A stretch of 64,000 nt of DNA from assembly GCF_041435195.1 (NCBI RefSeq), contig NZ_CP108106.1, positions 6,673,501-6,737,500 of the forward strand, read 5' to 3'. The notes beneath the pieces were generated by a model. It did no database searches and was not told the origin of the DNA. It saw nothing but the letters and a program-made list of their open reading frames with translations. Shown piece after piece: positions 7,706 through 14,910 of the stretch. This DNA comes from Streptomyces sp. NBC_00224 (GTDB lineage: Bacteria > Actinomycetota > Actinomycetes > Streptomycetales > Streptomycetaceae). Each line of letters begins with the position of its first letter. The first letter of the stretch is position 1. Made by a program: the position numbers and the translations under genes.

Positions 7706-9895
7706 ATGACGACGCATCCTCCATCACCGAGGCAGTCCACCGAGGAGCCGCCGCCCCCATCCACGACGTCGTTCGCCCACAAATACGCGAGGGCCGTCGC
7801 CGGCCGCCGCGCCAAGTGGGCCGTCCTCGTGCTGTGGGTGCTGCTCATCGGCGTGGGCGGATCCCTGGCGGCCAAGCTCGGTGACGTCCAGAACAACGAG
7901 GCCCAGACCTGGTTGCCGAAGAACGCGCAGGCGACGCAGGCGGTGAAGATCGCCGAGGACTACTTCCAGGACAAGGGCCGGCTCGGCTCCGTCGTCGTCT
8001 ACGCGCGCGACAGCGGCCTCACCGACGCCGACCTGGCCAAGGTCAACAGCGACCGCGCCCAGTTCGTCACGGACAAGCTCGCGGCGGCGGAGGTCCCCCA
8101 GGTCACCATCGCCTCCGACAAGAAGGCCGCGTTCCTCAGCGTGCCCATCAAGTCGGACAAGAGCGACAACAGCGTCCTCGGCGACGGTGTGAAGGACCTG
8201 CGCAAGGCGGCGGAGAAGAACGCGCCGGACGGCCTCGACGTCCGGATCACGGGCCCGGCGGGCAGCATCTCCGACTTCATCGATGTCTACTCCGGCATGG
8301 ACGGCGCGCTGATGGGCGCCACGCTCGGACTCGTCGCGATCTTCCTGCTGTTCACCTACCGCAGCCCCATCCTCTGGCTGATCCCGCTGCTCTCGGTGGG
8401 CCTGGCCAGCCAGGTCGCCAGCGCCGTCGTCTATCTCCTCGCCAAGCACGCGGGGCTGACGGTCAACGGGCAGAGCGCGTATGTGCTGATCGTCCTTGTT
8501 CTGGGCGTCGGCACCGACTACGCGTTGCTGCTGATCGCCCGATATCGCGAGGAACTGCACCGCCACGAGGACCGGCACGAGGCGATGGTGTACGCGCTGC
8601 AACGCTGCCTGCCCGCGATCACGGCGTCCGCGGCGACCGTGGGCATCGCCACGCTCTGCCTGGTGTTCGGCTCGATGAACTCCACCCGGGGCCTCGGCCC
8701 GGTCGTCGCCCTCGGCGTCGTCATCGTCTACTTCGCGATGACCACGCTGCTGCCCGCGTTCCTGGTGATCCTGGGCCGCTGGGTGTTCTGGCCGTTCACC
8801 CCGCGCTACTCGGCGGAGTACGTGGACGCGGCCGTCGAGAAGGAGCACGGCTTCTGGGGGAAAATCTCCGGCTTCGTGGGCCGCAGGCCGCGCCCGATCT
8901 GGATCGGCACGGTGGTCGTCCTCGGGGCGCTGGCGTTCGGCGCGATGTCGCTGTCCACCGGGCAGACCCAGGCCGAGCAGTTCACCAAGAAGGTCGACTC
9001 GGTGGCGGGCCAGGAGCTGCTGTCCGAGCACTTCCCGGCCGGCTCGTCGGCGCCCGCCGACGTGTATGTCAAGGACGCGGGCGCGGCCGCCGCGCTCTCC
9101 ACGGTCCAGGGCGTGCCCGGCGTCACCAGCGCGACCTCCGTGGCGTCCAAGAACGGCTGGACGCACATCGAGTCCGTCCTGAAGAACGCGCCGGACACCC
9201 AGGCGGCCCGGAAGACCGTCGACCGTATGCGCACCGCCCTCGACGGCAGCTCCGGCGAGGCCAGGGACGCGGTGGTCGGCGGCCAGACCGCGATCGCGCT
9301 GGACACCTCCGACGCCCAGGGCAAGGAGGAGAAGGTACTGATCCCGCTCATCCTCGCGGTGGTCCTGATCATGCTGATCATCCTGCTGCGGGCACTGGTG
9401 GCGCCGCTGATGCTGCTGCTGTCCGTGGTGCTCTCGTACACCGCGGCGGTGGGAACCGCGGCGCTGCTGTTCCACGCCATCGGGTATCCGCGGATCGACC
9501 GGGGGCTGCTGCTGTTCGGCTTCCTGTTCCTGGTCGCCCTCGGTGTCGACTACACCATCTTCCTGATGACCCGGGCCCGCGAGGAGGTCGGCAAACGCGG
9601 CCACCGCGACGGCATCCTCACCAGCCTCACCGTCACCGGCGGTGTGATCACCTCGGCGGGCCTCGTCCTCGCCGCCACCTTCAGCGTCCTCGCCGCGATC
9701 CCGACGGTGGCCTCGCTCCAGCAGGGCCTGCTCGTCGCGGTCGGCATCCTGCTGGACACGTTCATCGTCCGCAGCCTGCTGATCCCGGCGCTCGCGCTTG
9801 AGCTCGGCCCGAAGTTCTGGCGCCCGGGCCATCCCGAGCGCGACGAGGCGGACCTCCCGGTCAGGCCGCACGCCGAATCGGCGCGTCTGGGCTGA
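7706..9895 (+). CDS. MMPL/RND-family membrane transporter
   Basis: A 729-residue transporter with the duplicated MMPL layout. One membrane segment lies near residues 37-57, followed by a soluble domain of about 130 residues. A bundle of membrane segments spans about 200-360 (GVGTDYALLLIARYREEL carries the buried Asp-Tyr motif). A second soluble domain and a second bundle follow (about 540-700) with the matching GVDYTIFLMTRAREEV. These paired Asp motifs are the proton-relay signature of RND/MMPL pumps. Streptomyces members export lipids, siderophores or antibiotics; the substrate cannot be read from sequence. One ECF-type promoter motif, possibly two, lies upstream, so it is a likely target of the divergent sigma factor. 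Confidence 0.93.
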   Translation: MTTHPPSPRQSTEEPPPPSTTSFAHKYARAVAGRRAKWAVLVLWVLLIGVGGSLAAKLGDVQNNEAQTWLPKNAQATQAVKIAEDYFQDKGRLGSVVVYARDSGLTDADLAKVNSDRAQFVTDKLAAAEVPQVTIASDKKAAFLSVPIKSDKSDNSVLGDGVKDLRKAAEKNAPDGLDVRITGPAGSISDFIDVYSGMDGALMGATLGLVAIFLLFTYRSPILWLIPLLSVGLASQVASAVVYLLAKHAGLTVNGQSAYVLIVLVLGVGTDYALLLIARYREELHRHEDRHEAMVYALQRCLPAITASAATVGIATLCLVFGSMNSTRGLGPVVALGVVIVYFAMTTLLPAFLVILGRWVFWPFTPRYSAEYVDAAVEKEHGFWGKISGFVGRRPRPIWIGTVVVLGALAFGAMSLSTGQTQAEQFTKKVDSVAGQELLSEHFPAGSSAPADVYVKDAGAAAALSTVQGVPGVTSATSVASKNGWTHIESVLKNAPDTQAARKTVDRMRTALDGSSGEARDAVVGGQTAIALDTSDAQGKEEKVLIPLILAVVLIMLIILLRALVAPLMLLLSVVLSYTAAVGTAALLFHAIGYPRIDRGLLLFGFLFLVALGVDYTIFLMTRAREEVGKRGHRDGILTSLTVTGGVITSAGLVLAATFSVLAAIPTVASLQQGLLVAVGILLDTFIVRSLLIPALALELGPKFWRPGHPERDEADLPVRPHAESARLG

Positions 9896-10012
9896 CCCCG
9901 TACGTACGGCGCACGCACCGGCTCGTACGTGCGGTCCTCGATCGCGGGCGCATCGCTTCCTCGGGGGAGCGGTGCGCCCGTGCGCGTGTCCGGGGCCGGT
10001 CCGGAACCCCAG

Positions 10013-10039
10013 CGTCACACTTTCGCGGGCCGGATCGTC
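10013..10039 (+). promoter_or_regulatory. ECF41-type promoter motif for the NmrA-like gene
   Basis: CGTCACA at 10013-10019, sixteen bases, CGTC at 10036-10039. This lies 32 bases before the ATG at 10071 and has the same spacing as the motifs at 7517, 7552 and 28467. Confidence 0.65.
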
Positions 10040-10070
10040 AGTGTGGCGACACTTCAACCAAGGAGGAGCC

Positions 10071-10835
10071 ATGACGTCGCCCATCCTGGTGACCGGCGGC
10101 ACGGGCACGCTGGGACGACTGGTCGTCTCACGGCTGCGGGACGCCGGTTCCGACGTCCGGGTGCTCAGCAGGAAGAGCCGCCCGGCCGAGAACGGCATCG
10201 CGTACGTGACCGGCGACCTGGCCAAGGACCAGGGCATCGGCCCCGCGGTCGACGGCGTCCGGGCGCTCGTGCACTGCGCCAGCGACAAGAAGGGCGACGC
10301 CGACGCCACCCGCAACCTGGTCCGCGCGGCCGAGAAGGCGGGGGTCGCGCACCTGGTCTACATCTCCATCGTCGGCGTCGAGGACGTCTCCTTCGGATAC
10401 TTCAAGTCCAAGCTGGAGTCGGAGCGGGTGGTCACCGAGTCCGGGCTGCCGTGGACGCTGCTGCGGGTCACGCAGTTCTACGACTTCATCCTCAACGGGG
10501 CCCAGAAGGCGAAGAAGCTGCCGCTGGTCCCGGTGCCCTCGGGCTTTAGGGTGCAGCCGATCGACCCCGAGGAGGTGGCGGTCCGGCTCGCCGAGCTGGC
10601 CCTGGACAAGCCGGCCGGGCGGGTGCCCGACCTGGTGGGGCCGCAGGCCACCGACGCGGTCGCGATGATCCGTGCGTATCTGAAGGCAGTCCACAAGGGC
10701 GCCCCGGTGGTGCCGCTGTGGATGCCCGGCATCGGGAAGATCCGCTCCGGCGGGCTGCTGCCGAAGGGCCCGAAGGACGGGTACGACACGGCCCGGGTGA
10801 CCTGGGAGGAGTTCCTCGCCACGAAACTCGGCTGA
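10071..10835 (+). CDS. NmrA-like NAD(P)-binding SDR protein
   Basis: A 254-residue atypical short-chain dehydrogenase/NmrA-like protein. The N-terminal nucleotide motif is ILVTGGTGTLGRLVV; the active-site region YISIVGVEDVSFGYFKSKLESE retains a Tyr-x3-Lys-like pair; the tail is the substrate lid. Such proteins are one of the three classes (carboxymuconolactone decarboxylase, oxidoreductase, epimerase) that accompany ECF41 sigma factors. An AAGGAGGAG ribosome site precedes the ATG, and an ECF-type promoter motif lies upstream. The substrate is unknown, and it could be a redox-sensing regulator rather than an enzyme. Confidence 0.9.
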   Translation: MTSPILVTGGTGTLGRLVVSRLRDAGSDVRVLSRKSRPAENGIAYVTGDLAKDQGIGPAVDGVRALVHCASDKKGDADATRNLVRAAEKAGVAHLVYISIVGVEDVSFGYFKSKLESERVVTESGLPWTLLRVTQFYDFILNGAQKAKKLPLVPVPSGFRVQPIDPEEVAVRLAELALDKPAGRVPDLVGPQATDAVAMIRAYLKAVHKGAPVVPLWMPGIGKIRSGGLLPKGPKDGYDTARVTWEEFLATKLG

Positions 10836-10873
10836 CGGCGGGCGGCGGCGGACCACCTGGCGAGGGGGCCCCG

Positions 10874-10899
10874 CCCCGGACGCCGGGCGGCGTCCGGGG
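10874..10899 (+). terminator. Hairpin terminator after the NmrA-like gene
   Basis: An 11-bp perfect stem (CCCCGGACGCC with its complement) around a GGGC loop, 39 bases past the stop codon. Confidence 0.7.
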
Positions 10900-10976
10900 C
10901 AGGGAACGGGAAGACAATTTCATATGAAATGACCGAACTGGATACCGAACATCCAAGATCTGAACTTGATGTGACT

Positions 10977-10995
10977 TGTCCCATAGGCTGGGTTT
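10977..10995 (+). promoter_or_regulatory. Upstream element shared by both ECF sigma genes
   Basis: The sequence TGTCCCATAGGCTGGGTTT resembles TGTCACATGAGCTGGGTTT upstream of the first sigma gene, with most positions identical. It starts 59 bases before the ATG at 11036. The CGTC -10 at the canonical 16-base spacing is missing, so the promoter may differ in specificity. Confidence 0.4.
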
Positions 10996-11035
10996 CGCAG
11001 TACGTGACGACGGGCCCGGCGGAGGAATGTGACCG

Positions 11036-11908
11036 ATGGACGAGACCGAACGGCTGGCGGAGCGCTTCGAGGCGTACCGCCCCCATCTGCGGGCCGTCGC
11101 CTACCGGATGCTGGGCTCGCTGAGCGAGGCCGAGGACGCCGTGCAGGAGTCCTGGTTCCGGCTCAGCCGCTCGGACGTGAACGCGGTGGAGAACCTGGGC
11201 GGCTGGCTGACCACGGTCGTCGCGCGCGTCTGCCTGGACATGCTGCGCTCGCGCGAGTCGCGGTGCGAGGACCTGCTGGGCGAGCGGCCACCGCCCGCCC
11301 TGCACGGTGCGCACGAGAGCGCCGACCCCGAACAGGAGGCGGTACTCGTCGACTCGGTCGGCCCCGCGCTCCTCGTGGTGCTCGACACACTCTCCCCGGC
11401 GGAGCGGCTCGCCTTCGTGCTGCACGACATGTTCGCCGTCCCCTTCGACGACATCGCCCCGGTCGTGGGGCGCTCCACCATCGCCACCCGGCAGCTCGCC
11501 AGCCGGGCGCGCCGCCGGGTCCAGGGCGCCGAGGCCGCGCCCACCGCCGACCGGGGGCGCCAGCGGCAGATCGTCGACGCCTTCCTCGCCGCCTCGCGCG
11601 GCGGCCGGTTCGACGAACTGCTCGCCCTGCTCGACCCGGAGGTCGTGGTCCGCGTCGACGGTGCCGCCCTGGCGATGGGCGCGAGCGGCGCCCTGGGTGC
11701 CCAGGCGGTCGCCAAGACGTTCTCGGGCCGGGCCCAGGTTGCCCAACTCGCGCTGGTGGACGGGGCCCCGGGCATGGTCTGGGCGCCGAACGGCAGCGTG
11801 AAGGTGGTCTTCGACTTCATCGTCGTGGACGGGCGGATCGCCGCGATCGACATGCTCGCCGACCCTGAGCAGCTGGACGAGATGGACGTGAAGGTCCTGG
11901 CGGAGTAA
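11036..11908 (+). CDS. ECF sigma factor with C-terminal SnoaL-like domain, copy 2
   Basis: A 290-residue paralogue of the sigma factor at 6532-7467. Region 2 contains AYRMLGSLSEAEDAVQESWF, region 4 contains LSPAERLAFVLHDMFAVPFDDIA, and the C-terminal half is SnoaL-like (SRGGRFDELLALLDPEVVV, then FSGRAQVAQLALVDGAPG). The stretch AGGAATGTGACCGATGGACG around the start codon is shared with copy 1, indicating duplication that kept the translation-initiation region. It stands alone between two terminators and has no anti-sigma neighbour. Overlap of target promoters with copy 1 is plausible but not shown. Confidence 0.92.
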   Translation: MDETERLAERFEAYRPHLRAVAYRMLGSLSEAEDAVQESWFRLSRSDVNAVENLGGWLTTVVARVCLDMLRSRESRCEDLLGERPPPALHGAHESADPEQEAVLVDSVGPALLVVLDTLSPAERLAFVLHDMFAVPFDDIAPVVGRSTIATRQLASRARRRVQGAEAAPTADRGRQRQIVDAFLAASRGGRFDELLALLDPEVVVRVDGAALAMGASGALGAQAVAKTFSGRAQVAQLALVDGAPGMVWAPNGSVKVVFDFIVVDGRIAAIDMLADPEQLDEMDVKVLAE

Positions 11909-11984
11909 CCGGCCATCATCCGGACGGAGCCATGAAACCGGGAGCGTTCCCTGTTTCGAGTGGCACGTTCCATGCAACACCAGG

Positions 11985-12018
11985 AGGCGCAGCGCGGCCA
12001 TCGGGCCGTGCTGCGCCT
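11985..12018. terminator. Bidirectional hairpin between sigma gene 2 and the C26 peptidase gene
   Basis: AGGCGCAGCGCGGCC pairs with GGGCCGTGCTGCGCCT, with one internal mismatch and a short loop. It lies between convergent genes and can serve both. Confidence 0.7.
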
Positions 12019-12071
12019 CTGTCGTTCCTTGAGCGGATCGCGAGGCGGTGCGGATCGCGATCCGGTACGAA

Positions 12072-12824
12072 CTAGCCGCGCCGTACCGACATCCGCTGGC
12101 GCGCCGCCTCCGCGAGCGCCGTGAACGGGCTGTTGTCGTCGGACTCCTCGGCGTGCCACTGCACACCGACCGCGAACGGGTGGTCGTTGACCTCGATGGC
12201 CTCCACCGTTCCGTCCTCGGACCACGCGGTCACCGTCAGGCCCTCGCCGACCTCGTCGATGACCTGGTGGTGGTGGCAGGGCACGACGTCCTTGGCGAGG
12301 AACTTGGCGAGGTGGCTGCCGGGTTCGAGCCGCACCTTCTGCTGCCCGTACTCCTTCCCGCCGGGGGAGTGGTTGTCGTGGCCGACGATGTCCGGCAGGT
12401 GCTGCTGGAGCGTGCCGCCGCGCAGGATGTTCATCAGCTGCTCGCCCCGGCAGATGCCGAGAGTGGGCAGGTCGGATGCCAACGCGGCTTCGAGCAGGGC
12501 CAGTTCGTGCCGGTCGCGGACCTTGTCGTTCCAACCGGTCTTCTCGTGCTTCTCCTGGCCGTAGAGCGCCGGGTCCGCATCCGGGCCGGCGAGCATGAGC
12601 AGACCGTCGAGCCCGTCGACGGTCTGCTCGATCCCGGGCTGGGGAGCCAGCAGAACCGGTATGCAGCCGGCGTCGGCGACCTTCTGGACGAACGTCTGGG
12701 GTACGAACGTCGCGTCCATCTCGAAGATCGCGAATTTGATCTGGGTCACGACGGCCGTGATGCCGATGACGGGCCGACGTGTGCGGTCCAGCGAGTTCAA
12801 GGTCTCATTGACGGCGGAATGCAC
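12072..12824 (-). CDS. Class I glutamine amidotransferase / peptidase C26 family (PuuD-like)
   Basis: About 250 residues in the gamma-glutamyl hydrolase family. The nucleophile elbow is TLGICRGEQLMNI (Cys near residue 125), and the His-Glu pair is in VQWHAEESDD near the C-terminus, so the triad is complete. PuuD-type enzymes cleave gamma-glutamyl-GABA; here the natural substrate is unknown. The GTG at 12824 is preferred because GAGG precedes it, with a GTG at 12836 as alternative. The gene follows the NmrA-like gene by about 18 bases, so the two are probably cotranscribed. Note that a gamma-glutamyl ligase candidate is encoded 10 kb away, but no link is demonstrated. Confidence 0.88.
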   Translation of the reverse strand: MHSAVNETLNSLDRTRRPVIGITAVVTQIKFAIFEMDATFVPQTFVQKVADAGCIPVLLAPQPGIEQTVDGLDGLLMLAGPDADPALYGQEKHEKTGWNDKVRDRHELALLEAALASDLPTLGICRGEQLMNILRGGTLQQHLPDIVGHDNHSPGGKEYGQQKVRLEPGSHLAKFLAKDVVPCHHHQVIDEVGEGLTVTAWSEDGTVEAIEVNDHPFAVGVQWHAEESDDNSPFTALAEAARQRMSVRRG

Positions 12825-12842
12825 AGTGCACCTCACAAAGTG

Positions 12843-13670
12843 TCAGAGCTGGGGTACGGGGCGGAGCTCCGCCTCGTGGTGGGTGATCCACTCGGCGTAC
12901 GTGTAGGCCGGCCGGCCGGTGACGACGTCGACGGTGGGAAGCACTTCCGCGACCTCGCCCTGCGTCTGCCGGCGGCGGTCGAGGATCTGATCGGCCACGT
13001 ACCCGGAGAGGTACTTGACCATCGCCGCGCGGACGCGTTCGCGCGGCACTTCCTGGAAGCGGGTGGGGATGCCGAGCGCGGCACCGATCATGCGCACCCG
13101 GTCCGCCGGGCTGAGCGACTGCGGCCCGGTGATCGAATGGATGATTCCGGATTCCGCCGCGAGCAGGGACTTCACCGCGACCGACGCGATGTCGCGCTCA
13201 TGGATCGGCGCCATCGCGGAACTTCCGTACACACCGTGCACCACTCCGTCTTTGGCGATCTGGGGTATCCAGAGGAGATCGTTGGACATGAACGCGCTGG
13301 GCCGCAGGAACGTCCACGACATTCCCGACTCGACGACTGCCTTCTCGCACGCGATGTGCGGCTCTTCGGCAGCATAGGTGACCGCCTCGGAAGACAGCAT
13401 GACCACATGTTGCACCCCGGCCCGCGCGATGGCGTCGACGGCTCCCTGGAGCTCGCCGAACACCGGCCAGAGGTAGAGGCGTTCGACGCCGCGCAGGGCC
13501 GGGGCCAGGGTCTCGGGGCGGCTCAGGTCGGCCGCCACGACCTCCACTTCGCCGGGCAGGGCGCACTTGGCGGGGTCGCGTGCGATGGCCCGCACCTGGT
13601 CCCCCGATTTCAGCAGCTCGTCGACGATGTTTCTGCCGACGTTCCCGGTCGCGCCGGTTACCAAGATCAT
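12843..13670 (-). CDS. NAD(P)H-binding NmrA/NAD-dependent epimerase-like protein
   Basis: A 275-residue atypical SDR. MILVTGATGNVGRNIVDEL gives the nucleotide-binding motif, followed by VVMLSSEAVTYAAEEP, which has Ser but no standard Tyr-x3-Lys. This family includes NmrA-like and azoreductase-type proteins. The ATG at 13670 has GGGAG five bases upstream; a longer frame from a TTG at 13688 is less likely. It is the first gene of a two-gene unit with the C26 peptidase-like protein. Confidence 0.88.
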   Translation of the reverse strand: MILVTGATGNVGRNIVDELLKSGDQVRAIARDPAKCALPGEVEVVAADLSRPETLAPALRGVERLYLWPVFGELQGAVDAIARAGVQHVVMLSSEAVTYAAEEPHIACEKAVVESGMSWTFLRPSAFMSNDLLWIPQIAKDGVVHGVYGSSAMAPIHERDIASVAVKSLLAAESGIIHSITGPQSLSPADRVRMIGAALGIPTRFQEVPRERVRAAMVKYLSGYVADQILDRRRQTQGEVAEVLPTVDVVTGRPAYTYAEWITHHEAELRPVPQL

Positions 13671-13896
13671 GTGTTCTCCCGTGGTCAAGGGGGGACGTCC
13701 GACGGATGTCTTGCATTTTGCGAAGGCAACTCGAAACGTGCACGGGAAATCCGGGCAGGGTGAAACCCGGCAGGAGGAAAGCGCGCGGTGGACAAGGGCC
13801 GGCAGCGGGCAGCCGAGCAGTGGGCGCCGAGAATCCGAGAATAAGTGACTGACCGGTAAGTAATGGGATTATGGAAGAAAGGTTCCGCAGGGAAGC

Positions 13897-13930
13897 GTCG
13901 GCCATGAGGCAGCAGTGCCTCATGGCCGAC
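13897..13930 (-). terminator. Hairpin terminator after the VOC-family gene
   Basis: A perfect 15-bp stem (GTCGGCCATGAGGCA) with a GCAG loop, just past the stop of the minus-strand gene at 13953. Confidence 0.8.
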
Positions 13931-13952
13931 GGTGGAGCGGGAGGGAGTGCGG

Positions 13953-14408
13953 TTACTTGACCTTGCTCTCGGAGAGGTTGATCCGCCAGGAGACGCCGAA
14001 GCGGTCGTTGACCCAGGCGAACTTGGCGCTGAACCCGTAGGTGCCGATCGGCATGATCACCTCACCCTTCTCGGAGAGGCCCTCGAAGACCCGGTCGAAC
14101 TCCTCGTCCGAGTCGCACTGGATGTACACCGCCATCGCGGGAGAGAACGCGTAGCTGTCCCAGGGGGCGTGGTCGGAGCCCCGGGCGCCGTCCGGCGGAA
14201 TGTTGATGCACATGAACTGCTGGCCGGCGATGGTGAAGACCGCGTGCTGCAGGGTCCCCTCCACCCAGCCGGGCTCGTCGGCGCGGGCCCGAATGGTGTT
14301 GATCACCTCGGAGTCGTCGAAGAGCGACGTATAGAACGTCACCGCCTCCTCGGCATCCCGCGGGAACGCCAGAAAAACGGTGAGCTTCTGCGTGACTGCG
14401 GAGGACAT
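13953..14408 (-). CDS. PhnB-like VOC superfamily protein
   Basis: A 151-residue protein of the 3-demethylubiquinone-9 methyltransferase-like (PhnB) branch of the glyoxalase/VOC fold. It shows LTVFLAFPRDAEEAVTFYTS, the paired beta-alpha motif DEEFDRVFEGLSEKGEVIMP, and the terminal FGVSWRIN. Such proteins are usually annotated only by fold and no substrate can be assigned. AAGGAG lies seven bases before the ATG at 14408. It stands alone, with a strong terminator behind it and a 500-base AT-richer region in front. Confidence 0.85.
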   Translation of the reverse strand: MSSAVTQKLTVFLAFPRDAEEAVTFYTSLFDDSEVINTIRARADEPGWVEGTLQHAVFTIAGQQFMCINIPPDGARGSDHAPWDSYAFSPAMAVYIQCDSDEEFDRVFEGLSEKGEVIMPIGTYGFSAKFAWVNDRFGVSWRINLSESKVK

Positions 14409-14591
14409 CGTGGCTCTCCTTATTAAGTCTGGTGTTCTGCGTGGATCACCCTTCCAACATCCAATTCGCCGAGTCAAGAGGGCAACCGCGGAAAGTCGAT
14501 GTCGAGCGGAGAAATGGATCTTGATTCGCCGCCGATTATCCGGAACGAGGCACTACGGTCTCCTGAATGGGCCATTCCTATTCCATTTTAA

Positions 14592-14621
14592 TGATCCTTT
14601 CCGGCGGGTGGAAAAGGATCA
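14592..14621. promoter_or_regulatory. Inverted repeat, possible operator
   Basis: TGATCCTTTCC is followed after seven bases by GGAAAAGGATCA, a near-perfect dyad with one extra A. It sits in the middle of the divergent intergenic region, as an operator would; a small hairpin is the alternative. Confidence 0.4.
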
Positions 14622-14815
14622 CCCGGAAGGTGTGGCGGGTATTTAAGTAATGCTTGCCTAAATGGCCAGGTGGAGACTTCTGGAAAAGATCATGAAAAAC
14701 AGCAGGACCCATTCCCCTTGACGCCCCTGATCGACTAGTTGCAGACTTCTTCGGCGGCCCGAAAGGCTTTTCCTGAGCCGCTGAGCATGATCACATTTAA
14801 CGCTCCGTTTTCGAT

Positions 14816-14843
14816 CTCGATAGGCCGCTTGAGCGGCATCGAG
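14816..14843. promoter_or_regulatory. Inverted repeat upstream of the FAD hydroxylase
   Basis: CTCGAT and GCCGCT pair with AGCGGC and ATCGAG across a two-base centre, with a two-base bulge. It ends 67 bases before the hydroxylase ATG and may be a regulator site or a leader hairpin. Confidence 0.4.
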
Positions 14844-14910
14844 AGGCGTTGCGAGTTGATTCCCGAAGTGCTGAATTCGATCTCGCATATCTCATCCAGG
14901 AGGGCGAAAA

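Larger units (their letters stand above)
14409..14910. other. Divergent regulatory region between VOC protein and FAD hydroxylase
   Basis: About 500 bases without a gene, noticeably less GC-rich than its surroundings. It contains the two inverted repeats listed separately and several TTAA/AATT-rich tracts (14590-14660). It probably holds promoters for both flanking genes. Confidence 0.5.

Noticed and set aside
7724..10315. Very long minus-strand open frame opposite the MMPL and NmrA-like genes
   Set aside because: Its composition is Arg/Gly/Ala/Asp-rich without any domain. It is the expected shadow of high-GC coding sequence on the other strand.
11003..11035. Minus-strand GGTCACA ... CGTC near the second sigma gene as a further ECF promoter
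   Set aside because: The spacing is 15 rather than 16 bases, it points away from any gene start, and GGTCACA is simply the reverse of the shared ribosome-site leader.
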